Shown piece after piece: positions 40,401 to 51,935 of a stretch of DNA of 64,000 nucleotides. Every line of letters begins with the position of its first letter. Position 1 is the stretch's first letter. Under the pieces are notes generated by a model. That model saw only the letters and a list, made by a program, of their open reading frames with translations, had not been told where the DNA came from and searched no databases. Position numbers and translations under genes: made by a program. Source of the stretch: Prorocentrum cordatum (taxonomy: Eukaryota > Sar > Dinophyceae > Prorocentrales > Prorocentraceae); NCBI GenBank assembly GCA_963575745.1, contig CAUYUJ010000713.1, positions 1 to 64,000 on the forward strand. Direction: 5' to 3'.

Positions 40401-40855
40401 CATTGCCCCCGCCTTGAAGTCTTGTTGAAGCGGATTTCTGCGTGGATTTCTGCGTGGATGTTTGCCCGAAGCGGCGATCGAAAAACGAAATGAATTCCGC
40501 GTGTGTGTTGAAATCTACATTCCAGGAGAAAAACAACAACAAAAAACACGAAAGCTACCTCGAAATCCGGAACGAAATTATCCAGGGCACTCCGGGCCCA
40601 TCCTATCGTTTTCCAAACGAAATCCGCTCTGCGATGTGGGCGCCATGAGAGGCGGCGCGCCGTGGCGGCGGCAGCAGCAGCAGCAGCGGCCAGCGCACCA
40701 CGGCAAAACGGGAGCACAAACGGCATCGATGTCCAGCAGCGCCGGAGATCAGTGCGCGCGGCTCGGTAGGCAGCACTGCGAGATGCAAGGTCCCGCCTGC
40801 GCCTCGGAAGGGTCTGAAGGGGGATGAGGAGGACGAAGAAGAGGAAGAGGAAGCG
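40401..40855. other. Interval without a supportable gene
   Basis: Includes a doubled gcggatttctgcgtg phrase near 40430, a (CAG)n run near 40672-40685 and, at 40825-40852, a purine stretch of gga/gaa triplets that adjoins the LINE-B 3' end. Confidence 0.5.
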
Positions 40856-40903
40856 ATTGCGCTGAACGCGGCGACCAAGAGCCAGCCTCGGCGCACGAAA
40901 CAC

Positions 40904-42240
40904 TCACCCCCGCACGGGGAAACTTATACCTGACTTGGGAGGGAGCCCGCGAGACAACCGGGACAAGGCCTCCCTCCCTTTAGCAGTGGGCGCAACACAG
41001 CCCGTGGAAAGATTGCGGGCCTGGTCAACGCCGAAAGACCCACAGACGAGGCAATACAGCACACAATGGGAGGTCGCCAACGTGCGACACTCGTGGACAG
41101 CGGAGAAGAGAGGATGGTCGGTGGGAGGGCGCCGCGCCTGGACGTCTGCCACGGACAGCGCGGGCGGCTTGTCGCGCGCGCCCCTCTCCGCCTGGGGAGC
41201 CCGCTTCCCTGAGACTGGCCGAGCTCTGACAGCGGGACGCAAACCTTCGGCCAAAACTGAGACAGGGGCCCTTTCCGAGAGAAGGAGCGGGCACACCGAG
41301 AACATCTGAACATAGTGCTGCGACGTCATGGCCAACGGCCAGCAGCCGCCTATCCCACGCCTCGACACTGGTGATGCCCGACCTCTTACGGGCAGCCGCG
41401 AAGCCTTTAGGGGAGGGGGCCTCGCAGGAGCATGTGGGAAACACATCGCGCTGAACGGCAAGGAGGCGCAACGAAATCTTATTCTGGAGAGCGTCCGCAT
41501 CACGGACAGCATTGATTTCCTGAACTCCCAACTGGCCCCTACGGGCGCCTTCACCAGCACGCAGGTCAGCTGCATGTTTCAAAATGAGCACCACTCTCGA
41601 GATTTGCAGCTCATCGATTTGTGCCTGGGAGGGGTGGGATTTCGTCCAAAGGAGATCAACCTGACCCGAACGCGTCCCGATACGATCCCACACGCGAGCC
41701 CACAGGTCCAGCATGCTACTCTTACTCCTCACAACATGCCCAGGAGCTTTCCGAAAGCTCCGCACAAGGGGAAGATAATCAGAAAACAAAAGAATATTAC
41801 CTTTCGTGACTGGTAACACCATCTGCAGGGCGAAGAGATCAGAACTCGGGGAGCTCTGACAGGGCGGCGGTTACGTTCCAAAAATACCACAGGCCACTTC
41901 AGCTTCGTTGACACGATGCATGATAGCACTCCACCCACACCTCCAAAGTCTCCAATCCATGGTCTCACCACCCCCCGATCCATCGATCCCCGAGACCCCC
42001 CCTGTCAGAGGAAGGGCCCCTTGGAGAGCTCCAGAGGCCCAGGCCGACGAGAGAAAAGCGGGCAGACCGTTCACGACCTGGCCAAGGGACATCAGCCCTC
42101 GACACCACAGGGAGGGGAGCGAGGAGTCCTCCGCGATCGCACTCGGGGCTGCGTCGCCCAAGGCATTTTCGGCCGCGCACTGCCAGAAGCGGTGCACGGG
42201 CGTCTCGGGCAACAGCCCGCACCTGGGACGCAACGAGCAG
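40904..42240 (-). pseudogene. LINE-B RNase H region and C-terminal Cys domain, frameshifted
   Basis: MRPRCGLLPETPVHRFWQCA (about 42,175-42,233) is the Cys-His finger seen before RNase H in LINE-A. RNase H pieces follow: SGIDGSGGG (first Asp), then in frame 41025-41822 NILLFSDYLPLVRSF (Asp), VDLLWTKSHPSQAQ (loop His) and KHAADLRAGEGA (last Asp). Frame 40904-41575 ends with CVLYCLVCGSFGVDQARNLS, TGCVAPTAKG, LSRGLPPKSG and a stop at 40904. Several frame changes; the Glu residue was not located. Confidence 0.65.
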
Positions 42241-42831
42241 GCGGCGCACCCAGCCTCGAACAGGCGAGTCTCCGCCCAGAACCCCCCCGCCAGAGCGTCG
42301 CGAAGGATGGCCTGGGATTCGCATTCGAGGTTTCGTCAACCTGCTCCAACAATCGCCTCTGCGGGGGGAGATTGACGCCCTCCTGGACCCCGGCGCCCAC
42401 GCAATGCCCAGCAGCTTTACCCCAGGTCCGACGGGAACAGGTAAGCGGGAGGGCCCCCCAAAGGTGAAACCGAAAGTCCAGGCTTCCAACAGCCACGGCG
42501 AAGCCAAACTCATCTTGACACTCGCAAGGAGAGGTGGGAGCCCACTCCACATCGAAAAGGGTGGCCACAGTCGCCACCACTGGCCCCCGCACCCGCCGCC
42601 AACGACAGTTGGCGGGGATGCCCAGGCAGAGGTCGACCGCAGCAACCCAAACAGTCTTGACGCGCATGCGGTCTCGAGGACCGACATCCCGCCACAGGTC
42701 GGCAAAGCTGAGCACTGCTCATGCCGCGGGCGAAAAAGTAGGTCGCCCGAGCAACTAGACACCCACGCCAGGACCGCAGTGGAACAGGAGCCTGGGGCCC
42801 ACCACCCAGAGCACAGGGCCGCTCGGCCCCG

Positions 42832-43890
42832 TCAGAGTTTGCAGTTGGTGGGGGGACATGCCCACCAGCTAGTGGCCCCAGGCCCCAACCGACAACGCGC
42901 ATGGTTCGAAAAGCTTGCACGCCTTCCGATAAATACGCGACAACATCGCAACCTTGCCAGCGCGGCGCCGCGCGCCAAGCCTCCGCCGATCTCAGGGGCC
43001 CCCCGCCCGCTTCCAGCCGTCGCACAGGAACCCAAATCCCGAGCATGCAACTGGCGACGCATTGGAAGGCCCACAGCCTGAAGGCTAGAAGCGAGTTGAG
43101 CCCCCACGGCCCGGGAGGAACAAACAAGGGCGCACTTGGTGCTCAGCGTCAGGCCAAGGCGCTCAACCTCGCGTGCAAAACGAATAGCAGCCGGCAGCAA
43201 GTGCGCCTGGAGCCCATGCTCCTGGCCAGCGATGTTCTGGGCAGCGGCGTCGACATAGGCCCTGGTCACCACCCTGGAGAGCTCGCCATACATTTGATAC
43301 TGACATGCCTCCAGGGCCTCACGCACAGAAATGTTCACCCAGGACATGCTCTGGGAGCATCAAGGCAGGACCCCGCGACCCGTTTGCAACGTACGCGACA
43401 CGCTGCCATCAATCTCCAACATGCGCGGGGACGCGTGGATCAACACACTCAGGTACAACAGATCGGCACGGCTGTCAGCCTTAAGGGCCAGTCGGATGAG
43501 CAACCGCAGGCAGACAGTACCGAATAACTTCTTCACGCCCCAATGGAACGCAACGGAAATCGCTCTCTCGTGGACCGCGCGCATTCATGGTAGAGCTCAC
43601 GAACCAGCGCGGCCTTCAAGGCAGACGATCCCTTGACCGCCGTGGCCCAGAAGGCAGCGCTTTCCGCAATCCACCGATCAATGTCCACCCCCCTGATCGC
43701 AGTACACAGACGGTCGCTCTGAGCCCTAGATGGTTCTGCTCAGGCCAGACCATTCGCTCTTCGCACAGCGAAAATAAAAATAAAGACGCCAGGGCATCAA
43801 GCGCCTGGGATGGAAACCCAGCAACCGCACGAGGCCCCCATCCGTCAACCCCCACAGCGGTAGTGGCAGGGAAAAACTTACACACCTGAA
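42832..43890 (-). pseudogene. LINE-B reverse transcriptase core, frameshifted and active-site mutant
   Basis: Frame 43360-43584 gives ISVAFHWGVKKLFGT and LIHASPRMLEIDGSVSRTLQ, then TGRGVLP; after a frame change near 43,355 frame 42832-43347 gives MSWVNISVREALEACQYQMY, GELSRVVTRAYVDAAAQNIA and LGLTLSTKCALVCS. By position the GVLPG-SQ block corresponds to LINE-A GILAGCSHA, and YVDAAAQ to the catalytic YVDD, with the second Asp replaced by Ala. Confidence 0.6.
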
Positions 43891-44889
43891 TGTCCTTGGG
43901 GGGGGGGCCTGAGCAGCCTCCGAAGCAACGCCGCGGAGGTCAGGCACGGCGACCCCCAACCCCATTATCTCCGCAGGCGAAACCTGCCAATGACCGCCCC
44001 ACAGCAGAGCCGCATCATTTCCCTGGGCAACTGTTTCACACCATCGGGGGACTTGAAAACCTCAACCGCATTACTACTGTCGCGTTTAAGCCAGGGGTGG
44101 GCCCCTCGAGCCTCATCGGGGACGGCGCGGATGAGCCGGTCCTTCAGGCCCTTCCTGGCGGCCGCCTCGGCCTCAGCCCAGGCGCGCTTCAAAACCTCAG
44201 TGGTGACTCCAACGAGGCGAGCCACCATCTCGGGGTCAGCCAATGCCCGATAGGTGACTCGATCGGCCCACCAGGGGACAGGCTCAGCAGCGGGCAAGAC
44301 GGACGAGAACTCGCCAATCCGAAGGGCATCTCCATGATCAGGCCGTGGACTCGGCTCTCGGCGGAGTCTCGTCGAAGAACAATGCGAAGCTCAGACAGCT
44401 TAGCAGGGAAACGCGGACAGAATGCAAGAGTCGGATTCCGATGTGCTGTTCCCACCACCCCCCACCCCCCCCCCCCCCCCCCCATGAGCGATGGTGGACG
44501 CGATCAGATGTAGAGCAGCACCTCTCCCTCCACGCTCACCTTCGCCGTCGCCATCGGTAGGGGCACAAGCGCGAGAGAGAAACGCGCGAATAATGGGGTG
44601 CGCAAACTGCACGGGGCGCTCCGTCTTCACCCCTGCGCCGCCAGAACTCATCGCCGGAAGGAAAAAAAGTAACGAAGCCACGGAAGGTCAAGGCCGTAGC
44701 ATGCAGGGCCGCCACGTGGACGCACTCGACAAATAACTTCCGAACCAAGACACGGCGAGCAACATGGACTGACAGACGCCTGCGCGCTCTGAACGACGAG
44801 GGCTCATAGACTCCAGCTTGCATATGGGGGGGGATCTTGACAACGCATGGTCAATCATAGCGCCTGGCCCCTGCGAGCGCGCGAAGTCC

Positions 44890-45420
44890 ACCCCCACTGT
44901 TGCCATCAATCAAGCATGCACAGATTGGGGGCGCCCAGAGAGCCACGCCGTTTCGGCGCCAATGTTGAAGTCCCCGGCCAGCATCCAGATAACCCCAAGA
45001 ACACGAACGAACTCGGCGACACCCCGCATGTTGGACAAGCTTCCCCCCGCGACCTCAGGCACGAGACAAAATGACAGACCCCAGCGGCCATCGCAGCCGC
45101 CTGGTTTCAACTCTAAAAACACCCACCCAGGACCCGAACCAATATCGGTGACATTGCCCCTATGGGCCAGGAATCGCCCAAAGCACTGGCTCTTGCCCAC
45201 CGCAATTCCGAGGCCCCCTCGCGCCCCACCGCCCCCAGTTGGAACGCCCGCCTGCAGATGCGGCCCCCGGCCCATCGCGGCGACCTCTCTCATGGCACGA
45301 GGCGCTGCACTCCGCTGCAGGCGGTGCTCGCCGGGGGGGAAGGCATCGGAGCGGCCCAGGAGGCCCGAAGCAAAGTCTCGAGCGACCTTCGACCATGAAG
45401 TGGCGTTGCAATGCACAAAC
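44890..45420 (-). pseudogene. LINE-B endonuclease region
   Basis: Frame 44910-45416 reads GGARGGLGIAVGKSQCFGRF, LAHRGNVTDIGSGPGWVFLE and VLGVIWMLAGDFNIGAETAW. GGLGIAV and LAGDFNIG are characteristic of LINE apurinic-type endonucleases. The remaining catalytic blocks are in other frames or lost. Confidence 0.6.
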
Positions 45421-45849
45421 TGAACACCTGGATGCTTCCCATAAGCATCTTCCTGTCAAACGGGGGGCAAGCCGCGCGCGTGCCTGCCCCGGGGGGGGCG
45501 GCCTTGGGGCGCTCGCCGAGCTCCTCCCCCGCCGCCCCACCGCGGCAGCGGATCCCGCCCACGCTGCACGAAGCAGCGGCGCGATTCCCACTCCTCGGGC
45601 CGACAGCAGCCCCCAAACGGGGGCCCGCGGCACACTCGGAGGGCCCACGGGCCTCACGACTGCCACTTCCTCAACAACACTTCCCCCTGAGCCCCGAAGC
45701 CCCACCCAGCAGGCGCGCGGCAACAGGGGGGCCCGAGGCGCGCCACTCACGCGCGCGCTGACACACGCACTCGGACTTCAGACACCCCGCACACCAACGG
45801 ATGCTAAAGAGAGGGCCCTGTAGGCACTGGGACAGGGGCGGCCTGCTCG

Positions 45850-46620
45850 AGAAACTCAGTGAAGTGCTCTGCGCAGGTGCTTGGCAGTGCGGTTCCAGGC
45901 GCGGGCCACGATGGGGATCTCCATTCCCTGCTGGTCCTCGGCAGTGAGGATCTGCTCCTGCCCGCGCTTCCGAAGGGCGCGCAGCTCATCGGCACCAGCT
46001 CCTGCATCACTTCCGCCTGCGTCACTGCCGGCATCACTACCAGCATCATCTTAAGCACTCTGGATGGTGGCGCGCATGGCCACGAACGCCTCCCAGAGCC
46101 CTGCAGGCATGCTGCGCCCACGTGCCCAGGCTGCGAGCTCGTCTGCCGAATTGGTGGCGAAGTCGGGCGGCTCCACCATCATGGGCGCTTGATCAGCATC
46201 ACCAGCAGCACGAGCACCTCCAGCGGCGCCAACCGCGCCGACGGGGCGGGCGGGCTCGGCGGCCGCGCGCGCCGCGGCTGCAGCAGCGGGGGGCGCAGCC
46301 CGCTGCTGGCGCAGGCGCTCGGCCCCGGCCTCGCGCGCCTCCGCTGCCTTGGCCCCCTTCCCAACCATTGCAGGGGGCGCAGGCGGCGCCACCAGGTCGC
46401 TGAGGGACATTTGGAGTTCAGGACGCGCCGCCAACAGAGTGGCCGCGGCGGCACGTAGCTGCTCAGCGTGGGGATCCGGCGCTGGTGCAGCAGGGGCGGC
46501 AGCATGGGCACCACGTCCACCTCCACCAGCAGCACCTCGATCGACGTAGGCCCCACCGCACTTCGAGCACACTTCATTCCCACGATTGGCGTACTCCCAG
46601 TGGTTGCAGGACGCGCACAC
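45850..46620 (-). pseudogene. LINE-B ORF1: zinc finger and acidic region
   Basis: The frame from 46620 begins MCASCNHWEYANRGNEVCSK + CGG, a C-x2-C, NRG, C-x2-C finger like that of LINE-A ORF1, then Ala/Pro-rich and helical stretches (LAARPELQMSLSDLVAPP, ELAAWARGRSMPAGLWEAFV) to a stop at 46051. In the next frame the sequence continues DAGSDAGGSDAGAGADELRA, LRKRGQEQILTAEDQQGMEI and RAWNRTAKHLRRAL, probably the original C-terminus. It would have bound the element RNA. Confidence 0.6.
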
Positions 46621-46940
46621 GTTATACTACCCCTGCTTGCACCTGCGATTGCGCCACCCACCATGACCATCTCGATGCCGAACACCACGGCGGCGGTCTT
46701 CATCATCATCCCGTACATACTTGCGCCACGGTGGGGTCCCCGACGCAGAAGACCAAGTCCAGGGCATCCGCCTTGGCGGACAAGGGAACTGGACACTCCA
46801 CAGCTTACCCTCGCCCGTCAAGGCGACGGAGGAGAGTCGAGACACTCAGGTGCCTCGATCCAGACATGGGCGAACAGGCCGATAAACGGAATCAAGCCGC
46901 GGACTAGCGGTATCCACGTGATCCCTTGCGGAACAAGCAT

Positions 46941-46961
46941 ATTGAGCCAAAATGGCTACGG
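46941..46961 (-). other. Spliced-leader sequence at the 5' end of LINE-B
   Basis: 20 of 21 dinoSL core bases match on the minus strand; only the final G is T. The upstream neighbour on that strand is (CCT)n, the same arrangement as in LINE-A. Confidence 0.9.
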
Positions 46962-47115
46962 GGAGGAGGAGGAGGAGGAGGAGGAGGAGGAGGAGGAGGA
47001 GGAGGAGGAGCGGGGGGGAGGAGGAGGAGGGGGGAGGAGGAGGAGGGGACGACAAGGAGGAGGGGAAGGAGGAGGAGGAGGAGGAGGAGGAGGAGGGGAA
47101 GGAGGAGGAAGAAGC
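46962..47115 (+). repeat. (GGA)n microsatellite 5' of LINE-B
   Basis: About 155 bp of gga with GGGGGA-rich interruptions and one gacaag break near 47048. Confidence 0.95.
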
Positions 47116-47118
47116 GGC

Positions 47119-47245
47119 ATGTGATCAGATACATCGCTGGGGGGCAGCTCGTGTGAGAGGGCTTGCAGCGGCAGCAACTGGCAACGCGAGTGGTACGCAG
47201 CAGAGGCTCGTCGGCTACAACGCTCGGATCAGCTCCTGCGAGAAG
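47119..47245 (+). repeat. Two further copies of the spaced ~40-bp motif
   Basis: gtgatcagatacatcgctgg + ggggcagctcgtgtgag at 47121, and a weaker ggctacaacgctcggatcag + ctcctgcgag at 47212. They match the array at 39.6-40.4 kb, so LINE-B and neighbouring DNA now separate parts of one repeat field. Confidence 0.75.
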
Positions 47246-47517
47246 GAGCGCAGTGGCAGCATCTAGCACTTCGAGAAGGGCACGTGGTGGGCGATGTTTC
47301 AGCAAAGTGCACGTTCGGGGCACTTGAGAATACTGTGCAGGATTGTCGGGCAGGCATGCGGTGAATGATGCTTCAGCTGCGCGCGAGAATGCGAGAATGT
47401 CGGTGGGAGGGTCAGCACCCGACCACGGCGAGCCTCTAGGGTGAGGACCCAAGAAGGCTTTGACAGGTCCCTTCTACACAGTAGAGGTAGGACCCGAGGA
47501 CACCTGTTTATCCTGTG
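47246..47517. other. Interval without a supportable gene
   Basis: No feature seen beyond a repeated gcgagaatgcgagaatg phrase near 47382. Confidence 0.4.
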
Positions 47518-48060
47518 TATCCTCCTCCTCCTCCTCCTCCTTTCCTCTTCCTCCTCCTTCCCTCCAATTCTTCTCCCTCCCTTCCAGCTTCCTCCCCCTC
47601 TTCCATCCGTTCCCCAGATGGGGGCGGGCGACGCCTTCCCCGTCACCCCCCCCTCCTCCAAGTTGCATCTCTACATTTCTAGCCCCCTTCCCTCTCCTCT
47701 GTCCCCTTCTCTTCTGTCCCTCCCCTTCCCCCCCCGATGGGGACGGGCGACGCTGCGCGCCTGGCGCCACCACAGCCGCCCGAACCTCTCCCGCTCCTCG
47801 TCCGCCGGAGCGGCCTCTGGCCGCTGCGAGGCCAGCGTGATCACCTGGCGGTGGCCCAGTCCCTCGCGCCCCACCTCCCTCCCGTCCTTGTCCTCGCCCT
47901 CGTCCTTCTCCCCCCGCTCTCCTCCTCCCTCTCTCCTCACCCTCCGTCCTCCTACTCGCTCCCTCCTCGCCCTCCCTCCTCGCCCTCCCTCTTACTTCTC
48001 CTCCTCCTCCTCCTCCTCCTCCTCCTCCTCCTCCTCCATCTCCTGCGCCTCCTCATTATC
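47518..48060 (+). repeat. Pyrimidine-rich block with (CCT)n cores
   Basis: Pure cct at 47519-47542 and 47998-48035; between them CT-rich DNA with two copies of a cccagatgggggcgggcgacg / cccgatggggacgggcgacg phrase (47612 and 47731, 119 bp apart). Confidence 0.85.
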
Positions 48061-48066
48061 CTCGTC

Positions 48067-48071
48067 AGCAG

Positions 48072-48154
<83 letters not shown>

Positions 48155-48357
48155 CCATCATCCTCATCATCCTCATCATCATCATCAGCAGCATCATCAT
48201 CAGCATCAGCATCAGCATCAGCATCAGCATCAGCATCAGCATCATCATCATCATCATCATCATAGTCACCATCATCATCATCATCATCATAATCATCATC
48301 ATTATCATCATCAACACCATCCACATCATCATCATCCTCATCATCGTCGTCAACATT

Positions 48358-48388
<31 letters not shown>

Positions 48389-48881
48389 GCAGCATCATCA
48401 TCATCGTCAGCATCATCATCATCAGCATCATCATCCTCGTCATCATCGTCATCGGCATCGTCATCATCATAATGAACATCATCAGCAGATTCAGCAGCAG
48501 CCATCATCATCATCATCATCAGAATCATCCTCTTCCTCATCAGCATCATCAGCAGCAGCATCACCATCAGCAGCAGCATCATCGTCATCAGCAGCATCGT
48601 CATCTTCATCATCATCAGCAGCAGCATCATCATAATCAGCATCCTCCTCATCAGCATCATCATAAGCAACATCATCCTCATTATCAGCAGCAGCATCATC
48701 AGCAGCAGCATCAGCATCAGCATCATTATCATCATCCTCATCAGGAGCAGCAGCAGCCATCATCATCATCATCAGCATCATCATCATCATCACCATCAAC
48801 AACATCAGCATCATCATCAGGATCATCAGCATCATCATCATCATCAGCATCAGCATGAGCATCAGCATCATCGACTTCTTC

Positions 48882-48925
<44 letters not shown>

Positions 48926-49923
48926 ACCCATCATCATCAGCAGCATCGTCAGCAGCAGCATCAGCATTATCAGCAGCATCAGCAGCAGCATCAGCATCAG
49001 CATCAGCATCAGCATCTTCATCATCATCATCATCCTCAGCATCATCATCATCATCATCATCAGAATCAGGATCATCAGCATCAACATCATCATCATCATC
49101 ATCGTCATCATCGTCTGCATGGTCATCATCATGATCAGCATCATCATCAGCATCATCATCATCATCATCAGCATCATCATCAGCAGCAGCACCATCGTGA
49201 TCAGCACCATCATCGGAATCAGCATCAGCAGCATCAGCACCAGCAGCATCATCATGAGCATCATCAGCATCAGCATCATCATCATCAGCATCATCATATG
49301 CATCGTCAGCATCGCCACCATCATAATCATCGTCATAAGCAGCATCAGCAGCATCATCACAATCATCATCAATATCAACATCAGCAGCATCATCATCACC
49401 ATCAGCACAATCATCATCCTCATCATCATCACCATCATCAAAATAATCGTCATCATCATCAGCATCATCATCGTCATGAGCATCATCGTCATCAACATCA
49501 GCAGCAGCAGGATCCTCATCATCAGCATCATCAGCAGCATCATCATCGTTGTCATCATCATCAGCATCATCAGCAGCAGCATCATCAGCAGCATGATCAT
49601 CATGATCGTAATCATCATCATCAACATCATCATTATCACGACGATCACCAGTGCCATCATCAGCATCATCATCATCGTCATCATCAGCAGCAGCTGCATC
49701 CTCATCATCAGCAGCATCAGCAGCATCTTCATCGTTGTCATCATCATCGGCATCATCAGCAGCAGCATCATTATCATCGGCAGCATCATCATGCGTATCC
49801 TCATGATCATCAGCGTCGTCATCATCATAATCAGCATCATCAGCAGCATCATCATCATTATTATCATCATCATCATCATCATCAACATCATCATCATCAT
49901 CATCATCCTCCTCCTCCTCCTCC

Positions 49924-49970
<47 letters not shown>

Positions 49971-49989
49971 GTCATCGTCATCGTCATCG

Positions 49990-50032
<43 letters not shown>

Positions 50033-50082
50033 GATTATCATCAGCAGCAGCAGAAGCAACATAATCATCAACAGGATCCGCT
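48067..50082 (+). repeat. (CAT)n/(CAG-CAT)n array, 2.0 kb
   Basis: Triplets cat, cag and variants, largely in one phase. Near 49,440-49,840 imperfect blocks such as gcagcatcatcatcgttgtc recur at roughly 180-bp spacing. Frames through it give Ile/Ser, His/Gln or antisense Met/Leu and Asp/Ala polymers and are not genes. Confidence 0.95.
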
Positions 50083-51140
50083 GTCATCCGCGACGCGGTC
50101 GTCCTGGGGCCCTCTTGGAAGCCTCTTGGGCCGTCTCGGAGAGAACTTTGGGGCCTCCTGGGCCTGGGCCATTGTGGACGCTGTTCAAACCCAAAGTGCG
50201 AATATGCCAAAATTCACGTTTGCCGTAAGGAATGGGACAAGTTTAGCCTCCTGGGGCCCTCTCGGGGCAAATCTTGGAACCTTCTTGGGACGTCACCAGA
50301 ACCTCTTGAGCTGTCTTGAAAATTCGAGCGCCTTCGGCCCTGTCAGACCGCTCTGGTCGTTTTGTTGGTGGCCTCCGGCGCTGTTTTGAACGGTGGGTTG
50401 GCCCGGGAGGCCCTGGAAGGGGTCAGAATGTCGCAGGCCAAGAGGAGGGGGGAAATCCGGGAGGGTGTCCTGGCCCTGGCCTCAGGCCCCCGGACGCTTA
50501 GGTTCTAGTCGGTCAGAAGCAATCGGGCCAGCGGATGCTGGCCGTTGCGGGGTCCTCTTGGGACAGTCTGGCCTCCTCTTGGGGCCACCTTAGGCCATCT
50601 TGGCCCTTCCTTCGCCGTGTTCGAACCTTCTTGGGACATCTCTGGGCGCTCTTGGGCCGTCTTGGGAGCATCCTGGCCCTTAGTGGGCTCCAGTGGCGGC
50701 TATCTCGCGGGTGTCCTGAGCCGGCTTGGGACCCTCTTGTGGCCCTCTTCGGGGGCGCTACTTGGGACATCTTGGGAGCTGGGTGCCCTTGGGGAGTGAT
50801 GCCCACCTTCCGTTGATTTGGGTTCTTGCTTTGAAAAGAGCAGTGCGGGCCCCACCTCCTCTTCCTTCCTTCCTCCCGCCTCCCTCCTCCCTCCTCCCGC
50901 CTCCCCTTCGACAACTCTCCGCCCCCCTCTCTTTCCTGTTTAGTCTTCCTCTCCCTCGTCGAGACCTCGCGGCTCCCTACGGGGTTGCTAAACGCGCAAC
51001 TGTCGCCATCTTCGTAGGCTCCTGGGAGGTCCAGCGGAGTGGAGGTCCACGCAGATATGCCGAGACCTCGCGGCTCCCTGAGGGGTTGAGAACCGCGCAA
51101 CTGTCGCCATCTTCGTGGGCTCCCGGGAGGTCCAGCGGAG
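50083..51140. other. Non-microsatellite island with a diffuse short repeat
   Basis: 50,095-50,790 is built of irregular cctcttggg-ccgtcttggga phrases about 12-15 bp apart. At 50,963-51,060 and 51,062-51,159 an almost identical ~98-bp unit (gagacctcgcggctccct to gtccagcggagtggaggtcc) occurs twice in tandem. No frame shows a domain. Confidence 0.65.
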
Positions 51141-51569
51141 TGGAGGTCCTCCCACCGCCCTCCTCCCTCCTCCCTCCTCCCTCCTCCCTCCTCACTCCTC
51201 CGCCTCCCCCCTCTCCCCTCCCTCCTCCTCCGCACCTCCGCCTCCGCCCTCCTCCCTCCTTCCCTCCTCCCTCTCCCCCCCCCTCCTCCCCCCTCTCCCC
51301 TCCCCTCCCCAACCTCCTCCGTTTTCCCTTCCTCCTCCCACCTCACTCCCTCCTCCCTCCGACCCTCCCCCACCCTCCTCACTCCTCCCTCCTCTCTCCT
51401 CCCTCCTCCTCCTCCCTCCTCTCTCCCTCCCTCGCCCCCCCCTCCCTCCCGCCCTCCCTTCCGCCCTCCCCTCCGCTCTCCCTCCCTCGCCCCCCCTCCC
51501 CCTCCCTCCTCCTCTCTCCTCCTCCTCCTCCTCCTCCTCCTCCTCCTCCTCCTGCTACTCTCCTCCTCC
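51141..51569 (+). repeat. (CCT)n/CCCT-rich block
   Basis: About 430 bp, mostly cctccctcc-type tetramer/heptamer mixtures, becoming pure cct from 51,517. Confidence 0.9.
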
Positions 51570-51711
51570 TTCATAATCAACAATCATCAATCACCATCAT
51601 AATCATCATCATCACATCATCATCCTTCATCAGCAGCAGCAGCAGCATCAGCATCAGCACTCAGCATCAGCAGCAGCAGCAGCAGCAGCATCCAGCATCA
51701 TCATCATCATC

Positions 51712-51744
<33 letters not shown>

Positions 51745-51900
51745 GCATGATCATGATCATGAGCATGATCATGATCCATGATCATGCATCATCATCAGCG
51801 ACTCGCCATCACCATCGTCATCCATCACCATCATCAGCAGAAGCAGCAACATCATCAGCATCATCAGCATCATCATCATCATCAGCAGCAGCATCATCAG

Positions 51901-51935
<35 letters not shown>

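Larger units (their letters stand above)
40856..46961 (-). mobile_element. LINE-B: decayed full-length non-LTR retrotransposon
   Basis: About 6.1 kb on the minus strand, opening with a near-perfect spliced leader next to a (GGA)n tract (CCT on its own strand) and ending beside a degenerate GGA-type stretch. The same domain order as LINE-A is readable (zinc finger ORF1, endonuclease, RT, Cys-His finger, RNase H, C-terminal Cys block) but broken into many frames. The low identity of the readable blocks shows that it is a different family from LINE-A. The 3' boundary is approximate. Confidence 0.75.

Noticed and set aside
50590-50612. ggccatcttggccctt as another leader relict
   Set aside because: It lacks the 3' GGCTCAAG and lies in a field of similar cttgggcc phrases, so the resemblance is explained by local repetition.
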